In this document: piece after piece, positions 1 to 9,429 of the stretch | Layout: every line of letters starts with the position of its first letter | Numbering within the stretch: the first letter of the stretch is position 1 | Source: Cyanomargarita calcarea GSE-NOS-MK-12-04C | GTDB taxonomy: Bacteria > Cyanobacteriota > Cyanobacteriia > Cyanobacteriales > Nostocaceae | Reading direction: 5' to 3' | NCBI GenBank assembly: GCA_019359595.1 | Contig: JAHHGZ010000019.1 | Coordinates: 85,397 to 149,396 of the forward strand | DNA: 64,000 nucleotides | Notes under the pieces: generated by a model | Told to the model about the DNA's origin: nothing | What the model saw: only the letters and a program-made list of their open reading frames with translations | The model's database searches: none | Translations under genes and position numbers: made by a program

Positions 1-538
1 GCACGTCTATCTCAACCGGGCAAACTTTGCTTGACAGACTACTAGTATGGGGGAGGTAAAAGCCCCCAATCGGTGGTGTCATTTTGAACCAGGTTGTATA
101 GTATGTCACAACTAACTGCTGCCGCAAACTAGACCCCTGAATAATTTTGAGCTCTTCTGATGGTAGATGACTCGGTTGCATAAACAATTTCTTTTGAAAC
201 GGAAAGGCAATGTTTACCTTTTTGTCCGACTACGGACATGGTAGGGAAATGTTACTATTTATATTTCCCTACTGACAGCATACAATTGCGATTTCCTTAA
301 AAACTTCTTTTTTCACGTTCCGGATACAGAATGGGTTGCCTGGTTGACCCAAGATATGTTAAGTGAAGAAGGAAGAAGCAGGAGGTTTATATCTGTGGAT
401 ACAGGACCCTAACTCAAAACGAGCGATCTCTTTCAAAGTCGGGGTATTAAACCCCCTGCTCCCAAAGAGATAAAAATCTGAATTTCAGGCAATTGAGAAG
501 CAATATAAAATCTCAATTACAATTACCAAATCTTCAAT
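1..538. other. Intergenic region with one copy of the composite heptamer repeat
   Basis: No reading frame here looks like a gene. Positions about 365-465 hold a copy of a repeat also found near 2.74, 5.30, 56.62 and 58.14 kb: a GAAGAAG-type heptamer run followed by a block with GGATACAGGACCC and GTCGGGGT. The remainder is AT-rich and may contain the promoter of the downstream Crr7-like gene, but no convincing promoter hexamers could be assigned. Confidence 0.6.
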
Positions 539-799
539 ATGCCAAATCCATTAATGTATCAGCAGGATAATTTTGTTGTCCTCGAAACTAACCAAGCCGA
601 ACAGTTTCTTACCGCACCAGAGTTATTGGCAAAGCTGAAGGGCATTTTGCAAACACTTGATGTTAAAGATTTGCCTAGGGACTTGCGATCGCTCGATTCT
701 CTGGAAGCTCAAGCCCAATGTCTTTTAGACACTACTTGTGAGTTGGATGTTGGACCAGGGGAATATTTGCAGTGGTATGCGGTTCGTCTGGAAAAGTAA
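539..799 (+). CDS. Crr7-like (CHLORORESPIRATORY REDUCTION 7) protein
   Basis: 86-residue soluble protein. It matches my memory of the Crr7 family: the order FVVLE near the N-terminus, a central LPRDL, and the C-terminal block CELDVGPGEYLQWYAVRLEK, which corresponds to the conserved end of plant CRR7. In chloroplasts CRR7 is needed for accumulation of the NDH-1 complex. A similar assembly or stability role in the cyanobacterial NDH-1 complex is inferred from the family, not shown here. There is no signal peptide or membrane segment, and it stands alone. The ndh genes of this window lie about 38 kb away. A start at the internal Met6 is possible; the annotated ATG gives the usual family length. 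Confidence 0.75.
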   Translation: MPNPLMYQQDNFVVLETNQAEQFLTAPELLAKLKGILQTLDVKDLPRDLRSLDSLEAQAQCLLDTTCELDVGPGEYLQWYAVRLEK

Positions 800-1024
800 G
801 ACTGATAACATGATATCTGCTTGATTAATTGTAATCCCCGTTTTTACTGTGTGATTTATGCTACGTATTAGGAAAATTTTTCTTTAAATCCTGATTATCT
901 GCATTAATTTTGAGGGGCTAGGGGGGCTTCATGGTGGAGTAGTAGAGATACGTAGGGTACGTTACCAAGAAACGTTAACGCACTCTACAAATACCTAATT
1001 TTGTTAAAAAATCAAACCGGATTC

Positions 1025-1579
1025 CTATATTGACTGTGGAATGGTAATTAGTGCCAGTTCAACTTTATTCTCAACAGGCTGGGTGATTTTCACATCAACT
1101 CCCGGACCAAAATATTTGCTCATTTTTTCGTGCTTTTCTTGCCAGACATCGATTGGGAACGATGGTGAATCAAATTCCAAAATTATCCCATAGGCACCAT
1201 TGATGTCTGTTTCTCGTAAACCCGTAATGACTGGTGTTTCTTCCTCATTTTGGCTGAAACCTAGGTAGGCCAGTGCCCGATCAAAATGCCCCTCTTGACC
1301 GTAGCAAAATCGGGTGGTGTCTTTGCGAATTTTATTTTGTGTAACAGTTGCTTGTTGCTTCCTCAGTTCAAGTACTTGTGGGGTTGTCGCTTGAGTGAAA
1401 GGTATTGGCTTGAGTTCATTTGCTTTAAGTGCTAATCCTCCCAAAAGTAGAGGAATGCCATAAAAAAATCCGACAAGATTAAGTGTGGCGTTATCGTTAG
1501 CATAAGCAACGAAACCCATTAATGTCAAAATACCGCCGACAGTTATACCCAGCGTTCCTAATGAAATTTTGCCCAACAT
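1025..1579 (-). CDS. DUF2854 family membrane protein
   Basis: 184 residues. Two hydrophobic helices lie at about residues 5-28 and 31-50, followed by a soluble domain of about 130 residues with the segment GHFDRALAYLGF and a C-terminus rich in beta-prone residues. This is the organisation of the DUF2854 family, found in cyanobacteria and plastid-bearing plants; no biochemical function is established. It is probably anchored in the thylakoid or plasma membrane with the soluble part on one face. It is transcribed on its own from the minus strand, and the ATG at 1579 is the only good start. The family call is confident; the function is unknown. Confidence 0.75.
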   Translation of the reverse strand: MLGKISLGTLGITVGGILTLMGFVAYANDNATLNLVGFFYGIPLLLGGLALKANELKPIPFTQATTPQVLELRKQQATVTQNKIRKDTTRFCYGQEGHFDRALAYLGFSQNEEETPVITGLRETDINGAYGIILEFDSPSFPIDVWQEKHEKMSKYFGPGVDVKITQPVENKVELALITIPQSI

Positions 1580-1904
1580 GATTTTCGGTTAGTATCAATT
1601 CTTAACAGCTTAGTCTTACTATCATCGGCGATCGCTGACATCTTAGTAAGTAAGTGCAGGTAAAAGATAATATATGTCTTGCAAACTAAAATTTTATATA
1701 AAACTCAACTGCTCTAAAAAGTCCGGTGCTGTGGAGAAAAACATCTAGAGGCACGTTTCGCTTTATACTGGCTTGTATCCCCTTCCTGCGTTAACCTCAA
1801 CGCTGTAGCTTGCTTCCTTGTTGCGTTAGCTTCGGTGCAGGGTAGGAGTGGTACCAGAATTCCGCCAATCTGTTAAATTTGAGGATGTTAAGGATTACAA
1901 CAAA

Positions 1905-2090
1905 ATGATGGATATACAGACAATAAAAGAGCGAATTGCCGCAGTTCAAAACAAACGGGAGTACTTGTTGACTTTGCTCGAACAACCCAACTTGGGAATT
2001 TTAAGAGTAGATGTAAATCAGGCTTTGGAAGAAATGGACGATTTAATTGATGAATATAGACGCACCTTTGGGGAAATTGGAAGCAATTAA
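1905..2090 (+). CDS. Small conserved helical protein of unknown function
   Basis: 61 residues from the first of two adjacent ATG codons (1905 and 1908). An upstream in-frame ATG at 1848 would add 19 residues of low quality. The protein is acidic and predicted helical, with regularly spaced leucines (IQTIKERIAAVQNKREYLLTLLEQ), so a short coiled coil or helical hairpin is likely. I recognise the type as a small conserved cyanobacterial hypothetical but not a named family. No neighbour shares an operon with it. Confidence 0.5.
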   Translation: MMDIQTIKERIAAVQNKREYLLTLLEQPNLGILRVDVNQALEEMDDLIDEYRRTFGEIGSN

Positions 2091-2252
2091 ACCAAATTTT
2101 GTAGAGAAATAACAAACTGCGTCGGTTCTACCGATCAAACCACGGTTTACCGACGCTCCTAAAAGTCCCCGAGCCCAAATTTCCACAAAATTATATCCAT
2201 TCTTGGCTGATACAAGCATTTTTGCTGCATTATTTATCCTCCAAGTTATCTA

Positions 2253-2654
2253 TCATTGCCTCCCGTGCAGCCCTAACTGCCTTACCAAAGAAATTAATTC
2301 GTTAGTGGGTACATCTTTTCTACAGACATCATCAAAACTAACCATTGCCTTTGTCTCGTTAAATTTTGTGTCTTCAACTGAGGAGTAGCCAATAATTTGC
2401 GTGTTGGGAGCAATAGCTTTTATTTTACTAGAAGCACTCCAGCCATCCATGACTGGCATTTGCAAATCTAAAACAACCACGTCGGGATGATGGCGTTTTA
2501 CCATCTCTACAGCTTCTTGACCGTTAGTGGCAATCCCTACCACTTGAATATTTTCTTGAGAAGAAAAAACCATTTTTAGGGTGACACGAGTTAGTTCGTG
2601 ATCGTCAACCACTAAAACGCGCAAGGTAGAAGATTCACAGGACAACATTAACAT
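2253..2654 (-). CDS. Single-domain response regulator (receiver only)
   Basis: 133 residues forming one CheY-like receiver domain with no output domain. The acidic pocket is the DD pair at residues 17-18. The phosphoacceptor is Asp63 in VVVLDLQMP, followed by the MDG loop. The usual switch Thr/Ser lies in the IIGYSS strand, and the conserved Lys is in CRKD near residue 112. The sequence style (VLVVDDHELTR, TNGQEAV) resembles the receiver of NarL-family regulators, so this may be a regulator that lost its LuxR-type output or a phosphate shuttle. No kinase gene is adjacent; its partner cannot be told from this window. Met3 could also be the start. Confidence 0.8.
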   Translation of the reverse strand: MLMLSCESSTLRVLVVDDHELTRVTLKMVFSSQENIQVVGIATNGQEAVEMVKRHHPDVVVLDLQMPVMDGWSASSKIKAIAPNTQIIGYSSVEDTKFNETKAMVSFDDVCRKDVPTNELISLVRQLGLHGRQ

Positions 2655-2740
2655 CCGCGCAAACGAGAAGGATACTAGAACAACCCTTATAGTTTATGGG
2701 AAGTCATACCAGAACTAACTCTATCTAATGGTTGAATAAG

Positions 2741-2840
2741 TAGGAAGAAGGAAGAAGGAAGAAGGAAGACGTTTATATGTGGGGATACAGGACCCCAACT
2801 CAAAACGGCTTCTCTGCTTCTTGTCGGGGTCTTAAACCCT
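2741..2840 (+). repeat. Composite heptamer repeat, copy 2
   Basis: Four tandem GGAAGAA heptamers followed by a block with GGGGATACAGGACCCCAACT and TTGTCGGGGT. It is the same element as at 365-465 (same strand) and, inverted, at about 5301-5396, 56620-56717 and 58138-58260. Confidence 0.8.
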
Positions 2841-2918
2841 CACAAGGAAGCGGATAGATAAAAATTATTTGAATCAGTTAAAGGAAAAATGAAATTTTGC
2901 TAAAAAATGCATTTGAGA

Positions 2919-5129
2919 CTAACTGTCAATATAAAATGGACTCCTTTTTCCATTCATGAGATTTGATGTCATCCCTGTTGTTTGTAATGCCATCGACATG
3001 AGAGTTTTTTGCGAATTAGCTTCTGGGCAATCTTCACCGGGACGCCGTTGAATGTAACTGCCATCCGGTTGTAATTCCCAAGCTTGGCGGTTATCTGCTA
3101 ACATAATTCCCAAAATTTCTTGCAAATCCTTCGCAATATCTGAGTCTTGAATTGGAGTAATTGCTTCGACTCGACGGTCAAGATTGCGGGGCATCCAGTC
3201 GGCACTACCGATATAGATTTCCTCTTCGGTGTTGTTGAAGAAGTAAAAAATACGGGAATGTTCCAAGAAGCGACCGATAATGCTAATGACGCGAATATTA
3301 TCGCTGATGTCTTTGAGTCCTGGACGCAAACAGCAAATACCCCGAATAATTAGGTCAATTTGCACTCCGGCACGGGAAGCTTCATATAGTGTGGAGATGA
3401 TTTGCGGATCGACTAGAGAATTCATTTTCGCGACAATCCGACCAGAAAAGCCGTTTTGAACGTTTTCGGTTTCCCTACGAATTAGTCCCAAAAAGCGATC
3501 GCGCATATTTAAAGGCGCAACTAGCAAGTGTCTGTAAGACTTTTGGCGCGAGTACCCTGTCAAGAAATTAAACAAATCGGTGACATCGGCACCTAATTCT
3601 TCACGACAACTCAATATTCCTAAATCGGTGTAAAGTCTTGCTGTTTTTGGGTTATAATTACCAGTCCCAATATGCACGTATCGAAGAATCCGGTCTTTTT
3701 CGCGACGCACCACCATCACAACTTTACTGTGGGTCTTCAGACCGACCAAACCATAGACAACGTGAACTCCGACTCTTTCTAAACGTTTAGCCCAATAAAT
3801 ATTATTCTCTTCATCAAACCGCGCTTTGAGTTCCACCAATACAGATACTTGCTTGCCATTTTCTGCAGCTGCAATTAGAGCATTAACTATTGGTGAGTCA
3901 CCAGAAGTCCGGTAAAGCGTCATCTTAATTGCCAGCACATCCGCATCGTGGGCGGCATGAGTAATAAAACGTACCACCGATGACGTAAAAGATTGATAGG
4001 GATGGTGTAACAGCAAATCCCGTTCTCGAATCACGGCAAAAATGTCTTTCCCTTCTTCCCCATCCATGACATTGTGGTCTAAGTTCGGTTCTTTAATCCG
4101 TTGTAAGCGCGGGTGGACTACAGATTGCCAAGGTGGGTCTTTGAGTTCGCTTAGAGGTAATGACATAAAGTACATTAAATCCCGCAGTCCCAGAAGACCG
4201 TCTACTTCATAAACATCGCTGCTTGATAATTCCAAATCTTGCAACAATCGAGAACGCACAGCTTCAGGAGTATTGGGTTGGAGTTCCAGCCTTACGGGAC
4301 TACCGCCAACACGACGTTTTCGCAATTCCTGTTCGATGGCTAAGAGCAAATCATCAGCTTCATCTTCTTCCAATGCCAGATCGGCATCGCGAGTGATTCG
4401 GAAGGGATGATATTCTTGGATGTTCATTCCTGGAAAGAGAGACTCCAGGTTGTGAGCGATCGCCTGTTCTAGGGGTACACCAGTCCAAACCGCAGGCTCT
4501 CCGTTGTGGTGAATTCCCAACTCTACGGGTAAAGGCAAAAATCGCGGCAAAACTCTAGGAACCTTCACTCTGGCAAAAAACTCCTCTTCAGATTCTGGAT
4601 TTTTGACTAGCACCGCCAAATTCAGACTGAGATTGGAAATGTAAGGAAAAGGATGGCTAGGGTCAACAGCAAGGGGAGTCAGAACCGGAAAAATTTGTTC
4701 TTCAAAGTAATTATCTAAAAAATTCCGCTGTTTCTGAGTCAGTTCAATATAATCTAGTATGTAGATACCATGACTTTCTAGTTGAGGTCGCAGTACTTTC
4801 TCAAAATGTTGGTGCTGTTCGGCGACTAGAGGTGGCAGCGCCAGACTAATTTTGTCTAGCTGTTGTTGCGGCGTACAAGCATCAAAAGTTAACTGAGTTA
4901 CTTTCGCTTCCACTTGTTGCTTTAACGCAGCTACCCGCACCATAAAGAACTCATCCAAGTTAGTAGCGAAAATTGCCAAAAACTTCAAGCGTTCTAAAAG
5001 AGGCGTTCGCACATCGCAAGCTTCGTGTAACACCCTGCGGTTAAATTCCAACCAGCTTAATTCTCGATTGAGATAGTATTGCGAATCTCTAAGATTGAGT
5101 GGACTGACAGGCTTCTTTGATTTTGGCAT
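2919..5129 (-). CDS. ppk: Polyphosphate kinase 1
   Basis: PPK1 reversibly transfers the gamma-phosphate of ATP to polyphosphate, building the cell's polyphosphate store. The start at 5129 (MPKSKK) is preferred over an upstream in-frame ATG at 5168, because the family begins just before the conserved block with YLNRELSWLEFNRRVL; this gives 736 residues. The PPK1 domain order is complete: N domain, head domain and two phospholipase-D-like catalytic domains. His486 in the HIGTGNYNP motif corresponds to the autophosphorylated histidine (His435 in E. coli). His624 in HSRIFYF corresponds to the second essential histidine. The DEENN and GLKTHSK motifs are intact. It is monocistronic, flanked by repeat copies on both sides. 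Confidence 0.97.
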   Translation of the reverse strand: MPKSKKPVSPLNLRDSQYYLNRELSWLEFNRRVLHEACDVRTPLLERLKFLAIFATNLDEFFMVRVAALKQQVEAKVTQLTFDACTPQQQLDKISLALPPLVAEQHQHFEKVLRPQLESHGIYILDYIELTQKQRNFLDNYFEEQIFPVLTPLAVDPSHPFPYISNLSLNLAVLVKNPESEEEFFARVKVPRVLPRFLPLPVELGIHHNGEPAVWTGVPLEQAIAHNLESLFPGMNIQEYHPFRITRDADLALEEDEADDLLLAIEQELRKRRVGGSPVRLELQPNTPEAVRSRLLQDLELSSSDVYEVDGLLGLRDLMYFMSLPLSELKDPPWQSVVHPRLQRIKEPNLDHNVMDGEEGKDIFAVIRERDLLLHHPYQSFTSSVVRFITHAAHDADVLAIKMTLYRTSGDSPIVNALIAAAENGKQVSVLVELKARFDEENNIYWAKRLERVGVHVVYGLVGLKTHSKVVMVVRREKDRILRYVHIGTGNYNPKTARLYTDLGILSCREELGADVTDLFNFLTGYSRQKSYRHLLVAPLNMRDRFLGLIRRETENVQNGFSGRIVAKMNSLVDPQIISTLYEASRAGVQIDLIIRGICCLRPGLKDISDNIRVISIIGRFLEHSRIFYFFNNTEEEIYIGSADWMPRNLDRRVEAITPIQDSDIAKDLQEILGIMLADNRQAWELQPDGSYIQRRPGEDCPEANSQKTLMSMALQTTGMTSNLMNGKRSPFYIDS

Positions 5130-5300
5130 GATGAATGACCCTAGCAGCGGGGAACTTAGCCCATACAAGGAACAGAGGATATTAATAATAGTAATGGAAA
5201 TGATGTCTTAAGGAATCTCCGATTGGAGAGAGGAAAACAGGGGTGGGGGAACAGGAAAGAGCGATCGCCTCACTTAGTTGTTAAAAATCCCCGCTTATCC

Positions 5301-5396
5301 CCGCTGTTCTCAGGGTCGTCGGTTTTGAGTTGGGGTCCTGTATCCCCATCTAAAAAGCTCCTTCTTCCTTCTTCCTTCTTCCTTCTTCCTTCATCC
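5301..5396 (-). repeat. Composite heptamer repeat, copy 3 (inverted)
   Basis: Block with GTTTTGAGTTGGGGTCCTG followed by a CTTCTTC-type heptamer run ending at 5396. It is the inverted form of copies 1 and 2 and lies between ppk and the DUF427 gene. Confidence 0.8.
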
Positions 5397-5454
5397 AAGC
5401 GTGCTAGGGAGTGTCAAAATGTTAACTGAAGACCTTATAGAACAATTTTACTTT

Positions 5455-5739
5455 ATGGCGAAGGCAATTTGGAATGGCACTGTGTTAGCCGAAAGCAACG
5501 ACACTATAGTTGTCGAAAACAATCATTACTTTCCTGCCAACACTATTAACAAGCAGTACTTCAAAGACAGCAAGACTCACACCACTTGTCCTTGGAAGGG
5601 TGTCGCTAGCTACTACAGCATTGAAGTTGATGGCCAAGTGAATACAGACGCAGCCTGGTATTATCCCAGCGCTAAGGAGAAGGCGAAAAATATTGAGGGT
5701 TATGTAGCTTTTTGGCGTGGGGTGAAAGTTGAAGCGTAA
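5455..5739 (+). CDS. DUF427 domain protein
   Basis: 94 residues from ATG 5455 (MAKAIWNGTVLAES). A longer frame from a GTG at 5401 exists, but the family starts at the Met chosen here. The motifs AIWNG, VVENNHYFP, CPWKG and NTDAAWYYP are the standard DUF427 signature. DUF427 proteins are small beta-rich cytoplasmic proteins with no settled function. The gene is monocistronic, and the next gene downstream is on the other strand. Confidence 0.85.
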   Translation: MAKAIWNGTVLAESNDTIVVENNHYFPANTINKQYFKDSKTHTTCPWKGVASYYSIEVDGQVNTDAAWYYPSAKEKAKNIEGYVAFWRGVKVEA

Positions 5740-6071
5740 CGAAAAGTTTAAAGGAGTGAAGAGTTAGGAGGAGCGGAGTACGGCTGTGTTTTGGTGAGTC
5801 AATCAAGAGTGCAAAATACCTAATCTTTACTCTTACCTTCGCTTCTTTGTTACTACCCTCCGGGAGCGCTTCGCTTACGCGGTTCAAAAAAAATATCTAT
5901 TTTAACCGCGAAGACGCGAAGAACGCGAAGAGAAGACCATTTTACAGCTTACACCTTAACACCCGTAGAGTTAGGAGTGAAGATTTAGGAGTAAAAAATA
6001 TCCGGTAGGATAGGCGTCAAGAGGTGTCCGTTGCTCCTCCTAAATTTATAACTTCGCTCGTCCTAACTTGA
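5740..6071. other. Convergent intergenic region with dispersed repeats
   Basis: No coding frame. It holds fragments of common cyanobacterial dispersed repeats: a CCGCGAAGACGCGAAGAACGC block near 5905-5935, a palindrome around CTCCGGGAGCGCTTCGC near 5858, and scattered TTAGGAG heptamers between about 5760 and 6000. Confidence 0.6.
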
Positions 6072-8921
6072 TTAACCAACCTTAAACATCTCAACAGTTT
6101 CCTGCAACTCTTGAGAAATTTCTACTGTTTGTTGCAAAGATTGGGAGACTTCGAGAGAAGAGTCGCTGGTACGTTGGGAAATTTGAGCGATCGCTTTCAT
6201 CAATTCACTCACTGTCTGCGATGTTTCTACCTGAGACGTGGTAGCGGTTGATATTGACTGTACCAAGTAATCCATTTGTCGGGAGACTTCCAATATCTGA
6301 TTCAAACTCTGTTTGGCATTTTCCACAATCTGGGTACCTTCGACTACTTGGGAGGTACCCACTTCCATTGCTTCCACGACTTCGTTGGTTTCTTGTTTGA
6401 TGTTTTCTAAGATATTCTCAATTTCTTGAGTGGCGGATGCGGAACGTACTGCTAGTTCGCCAACTTCTTCCGCAACGATCGCAAAACCTTGACCTTCTTC
6501 ACCCGCACGGGCTGCTTCAATTCCGGCGTTAATGGCGAGGAGGTTGGTTTGGAGGGCAATATCGTTAATTAAAGATACGACGCGGGAAATTTGTTGCGTA
6601 GATTCGCCTAGACGCTTCACTTTCTTGGTCGTTTCGCCAACGGTTTCACGCAGATGCAAAATATTTTCTACTGTTAAATTCATTGCTTTGCCACTCTCGG
6701 AAGCGCTGGTTCTGGCTGTGTTTGCGACGCTGGCAGCAAGTTGAGCGCTGCTAGCTACAGATTTCATTGATAGGGTCATTTTGTCAACAGCATCTAAGGT
6801 GTGGTTGATTTCTGCTGCTTGAGCTAGAGCTTCTGCTGCGAGTTGTCCAATCGCGCTTTTGTTTGAACCAAGGGAGGCATTTACTTGGATTGCCGATACT
6901 TTGACTTTCGTCACAATCAGCCGCAGACTTTCAACAATGGAGTTGAAAAAGTCGGCGACAGTGCCAATTTCCCCTTCGCTGACATCCGCACGTACCGTCA
7001 AATCACCACGGGCTGCACCTTCAATATCATCAAGCAGTTGCAATAGTTTTAATTGCAGGGCTTGTTTTTCTTGCCGTTCCTCAAGAGATACGGTTTCGGC
7101 GCTTTGTCTGCCTTGTTCGATTTTTTGTAGTAGCTCTGCTTGTTCTAGGGCATAGCCGATTTGAATTGCCACCTGCTGAAACAAGTTAATTTCTGTAGAA
7201 AGCCAGTTGCGTTCGCTCGAACATTGGTGGGCTATTAGCAGCCCGTATGGTTTGTTATTTGTAAAAACTGGTGCCAATAGATACGCTTTTACGCCAAATT
7301 GATGAAGTTGTTCGAGATAATACTGACTTAAAGAAGCTTGAGAAATGTCTGCAACTGCTTCAACATTACCCACTTCCCAATCTTCAGAGTATTCCTCAGT
7401 CAGATAAAAACCAGAAACATCTGTCCCTAAAGCTGTAGCCCAAGAATTATCAACAGATTCGGCAATAATTGTACCGTGCCAGTTTTCATCTAAGCGATAG
7501 AAAAGCAGGCGATCGCATTTTAAGGCTTCTCGCGTATTTAATACTGCCTCTGACAGTATTTTTTCAGTGTTCAACGTTTCCCTGACACGAGCAGTGATTT
7601 CATTGAGTTGCAGTGCTAGCTTTGCTTCGGATGATTCACGTTTACTTTGTTCTGTAATGCTGTCTGCCATTGTGTTGAAAGCAATAGCCAAGTTACCGAC
7701 TTCATCAGTAGCGAAAATAGATGCCCGAGATGCGCGATCGCCTGCAGTAAATTTTTGGGCTGTTTGCTCTAGATTTTCAATTGGCTCAATAATAGAGCGT
7801 TTGAGAATCAAGGCCCAAAAGGCAATCAATAGCAACCCAATAAAAACTGAGACAATTTCGACAAGCAAACTGTTGTTTAACAATTGATTCAGAGCAGTTT
7901 CTGGAGTTCCCCGTACCAAAATAGCAGATGGTTTCTGGTCAAAAATAACTTGTGGATTCTCAAATTCAATGATTTGATTGGGAATAGACCTGGCGGCGAT
8001 CGTATAGGTTTGTTCTCCTATAATCATCCGCTGAGTTACTGTTTTTCCTTCTGCGTTGGCTGCCGCTGACAACAAAGATTTGCTTTTGGCAGGTAATTCT
8101 AAATTCGATTTAGCTTGATTTAAATTTTCAGATTCACTTTGATTGAGAGATGTTGCTAAGGCAAATTCTCCCGTTGGCTTGCGTAAATAAACAGCATTGT
8201 AGCCGCCACCAGTTGCTTTCAATGTCTCCCGAACTATTGCGTCTTTTCCATTTACAATATCTCCAGCAATTAAAGCACCTATAACTTCCTGAGTATTTGG
8301 ATCTTTAACAGGAGTCAGCGTATAACGAATTAAAGCATCTTGATTTCTAAAACCTTCCGGTAAAAGCGGTGACTCCTTACTTAATTCTGACCAGCTGACA
8401 ATGCTACTAGCTTTAATTTGTTTGGAATTCTTGAAAACCTGGCTGACTAAGTTGTCAGGATTAAATTCCTCACCTTCACGGTCATTATTTGCATTCAGAA
8501 TAATTTTTGCATCTCTACTCACCAAAGTTGCATACTCAATTTTTCTAGCTTTAATTTCGTTTGCTAGAATCTGCTTAATTTCGGCTTTTATAGCTCGACC
8601 TAAGGGTTTACCAGAATTGTGAGTAATCGTTGCTCTAATAATTGCTGGATTATCTGATTGGCCCCGAAAGCCAAAGCCCATTTGATTGACTTTGATATTG
8701 TAATTAATATCTGCGACAGCCACTTCTGACTTAGCTTGTTCAATTAATTGCTCCCGCAAACCCTTGGTAATAACCCAAGTACCAACAACTCCTATTCCCA
8801 GAATCGCAACTAATTCAGAAGCCAGCAAAGCAATCCACTGCTTGCGGCTAATCGGAAGGTTATAAAACCACCCGAACCTTGAGTTATGATTTTTCTTGAC
8901 GTCATCAAATGTTTTAGCCAT
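6072..8921 (-). CDS. Methyl-accepting chemotaxis transducer with degenerate CBCR-like GAF domain
   Basis: 949 residues. A first membrane helix lies at about 30-52, then a long extracytoplasmic sensor region, a second helix at about 350-373, HAMP at about 375-430, GAF at about 445-610, and a methyl-accepting signalling domain to the end with the hairpin tip [17 protein letters not shown]. It is a close paralogue of the transducer at 12599-15421. Its GAF domain has Tyr534-Tyr535 where the paralogue has Cys525-Tyr526, and no DXCF motif, so covalent bilin binding is unlikely. It would signal through the adjacent CheA and CheW, probably to type IV pilus motility. It is separated from cheA by 508 bp with a hairpin, so it probably has its own promoter. 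Confidence 0.9.
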   Translation of the reverse strand: MAKTFDDVKKNHNSRFGWFYNLPISRKQWIALLASELVAILGIGVVGTWVITKGLREQLIEQAKSEVAVADINYNIKVNQMGFGFRGQSDNPAIIRATITHNSGKPLGRAIKAEIKQILANEIKARKIEYATLVSRDAKIILNANNDREGEEFNPDNLVSQVFKNSKQIKASSIVSWSELSKESPLLPEGFRNQDALIRYTLTPVKDPNTQEVIGALIAGDIVNGKDAIVRETLKATGGGYNAVYLRKPTGEFALATSLNQSESENLNQAKSNLELPAKSKSLLSAAANAEGKTVTQRMIIGEQTYTIAARSIPNQIIEFENPQVIFDQKPSAILVRGTPETALNQLLNNSLLVEIVSVFIGLLLIAFWALILKRSIIEPIENLEQTAQKFTAGDRASRASIFATDEVGNLAIAFNTMADSITEQSKRESSEAKLALQLNEITARVRETLNTEKILSEAVLNTREALKCDRLLFYRLDENWHGTIIAESVDNSWATALGTDVSGFYLTEEYSEDWEVGNVEAVADISQASLSQYYLEQLHQFGVKAYLLAPVFTNNKPYGLLIAHQCSSERNWLSTEINLFQQVAIQIGYALEQAELLQKIEQGRQSAETVSLEERQEKQALQLKLLQLLDDIEGAARGDLTVRADVSEGEIGTVADFFNSIVESLRLIVTKVKVSAIQVNASLGSNKSAIGQLAAEALAQAAEINHTLDAVDKMTLSMKSVASSAQLAASVANTARTSASESGKAMNLTVENILHLRETVGETTKKVKRLGESTQQISRVVSLINDIALQTNLLAINAGIEAARAGEEGQGFAIVAEEVGELAVRSASATQEIENILENIKQETNEVVEAMEVGTSQVVEGTQIVENAKQSLNQILEVSRQMDYLVQSISTATTSQVETSQTVSELMKAIAQISQRTSDSSLEVSQSLQQTVEISQELQETVEMFKVG

Positions 8922-9429
8922 AAGTCAAATCCTCTGAAATCCACAAATTGAATGAACAAGATCAAATAGCTAAATTCCTACATCTAGGACGTTGTAGCAT
9001 TAAAGTGGAAATTTACAATTTATAATTAAAACAATTACAGAAAGCTTATAACCTACCGGATAAATGTTAATTTAACATCCAACTGTCTAAAATAAAAAAA
9101 CGGATGTTTTTATATAAATTTACATGAAAATGCTAAGAAAAGCTGTATATTAAACGACTCGATAAAGTTGAGAATAAAACAAAAATTATTTTTCAATGAA
9201 ATACGCTTTTGTGTAAAATATAGCCTTGTGGATTTTACTAAATTATGATAAATAGCGTTCTTGAATTGTGAAAACTCAGATTCCCGACTTCTTTAAGAAG
9301 TCAGGAATCTAAATAAATAGGCGCGATTTCAACACAACTGCTATGAAGATTGCCAATAAAAATATGAGTTTTGAATTATGAAGCTGAAATTTAGAAAACT
9401 CCTAACTCCTAACTCTTAATTCCTGACTC
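8922..9429. other. AT-rich gap between cheA and the second transducer gene
   Basis: 508 bp with no gene. It contains the hairpin at 9278-9310 and, at its right end (about 9393-9430), a run of ACTCCTA-type heptamers abutting the cheA stop codon. The left part, 8990-9270, is very AT-rich and is where a promoter for the minus-strand transducer would sit. Confidence 0.6.
9278..9310. terminator. Hairpin after cheA (dispersed GATTCCCGACTT family)
   Basis: Stem of AGATTCC(CG)ACTTCTT with AAGAAGT(CA)GGAATCT, almost loopless. A related hairpin occurs at 61809-61842, so it may be a dispersed repeat acting as a terminator. It lacks a clear U tract. Confidence 0.45.
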
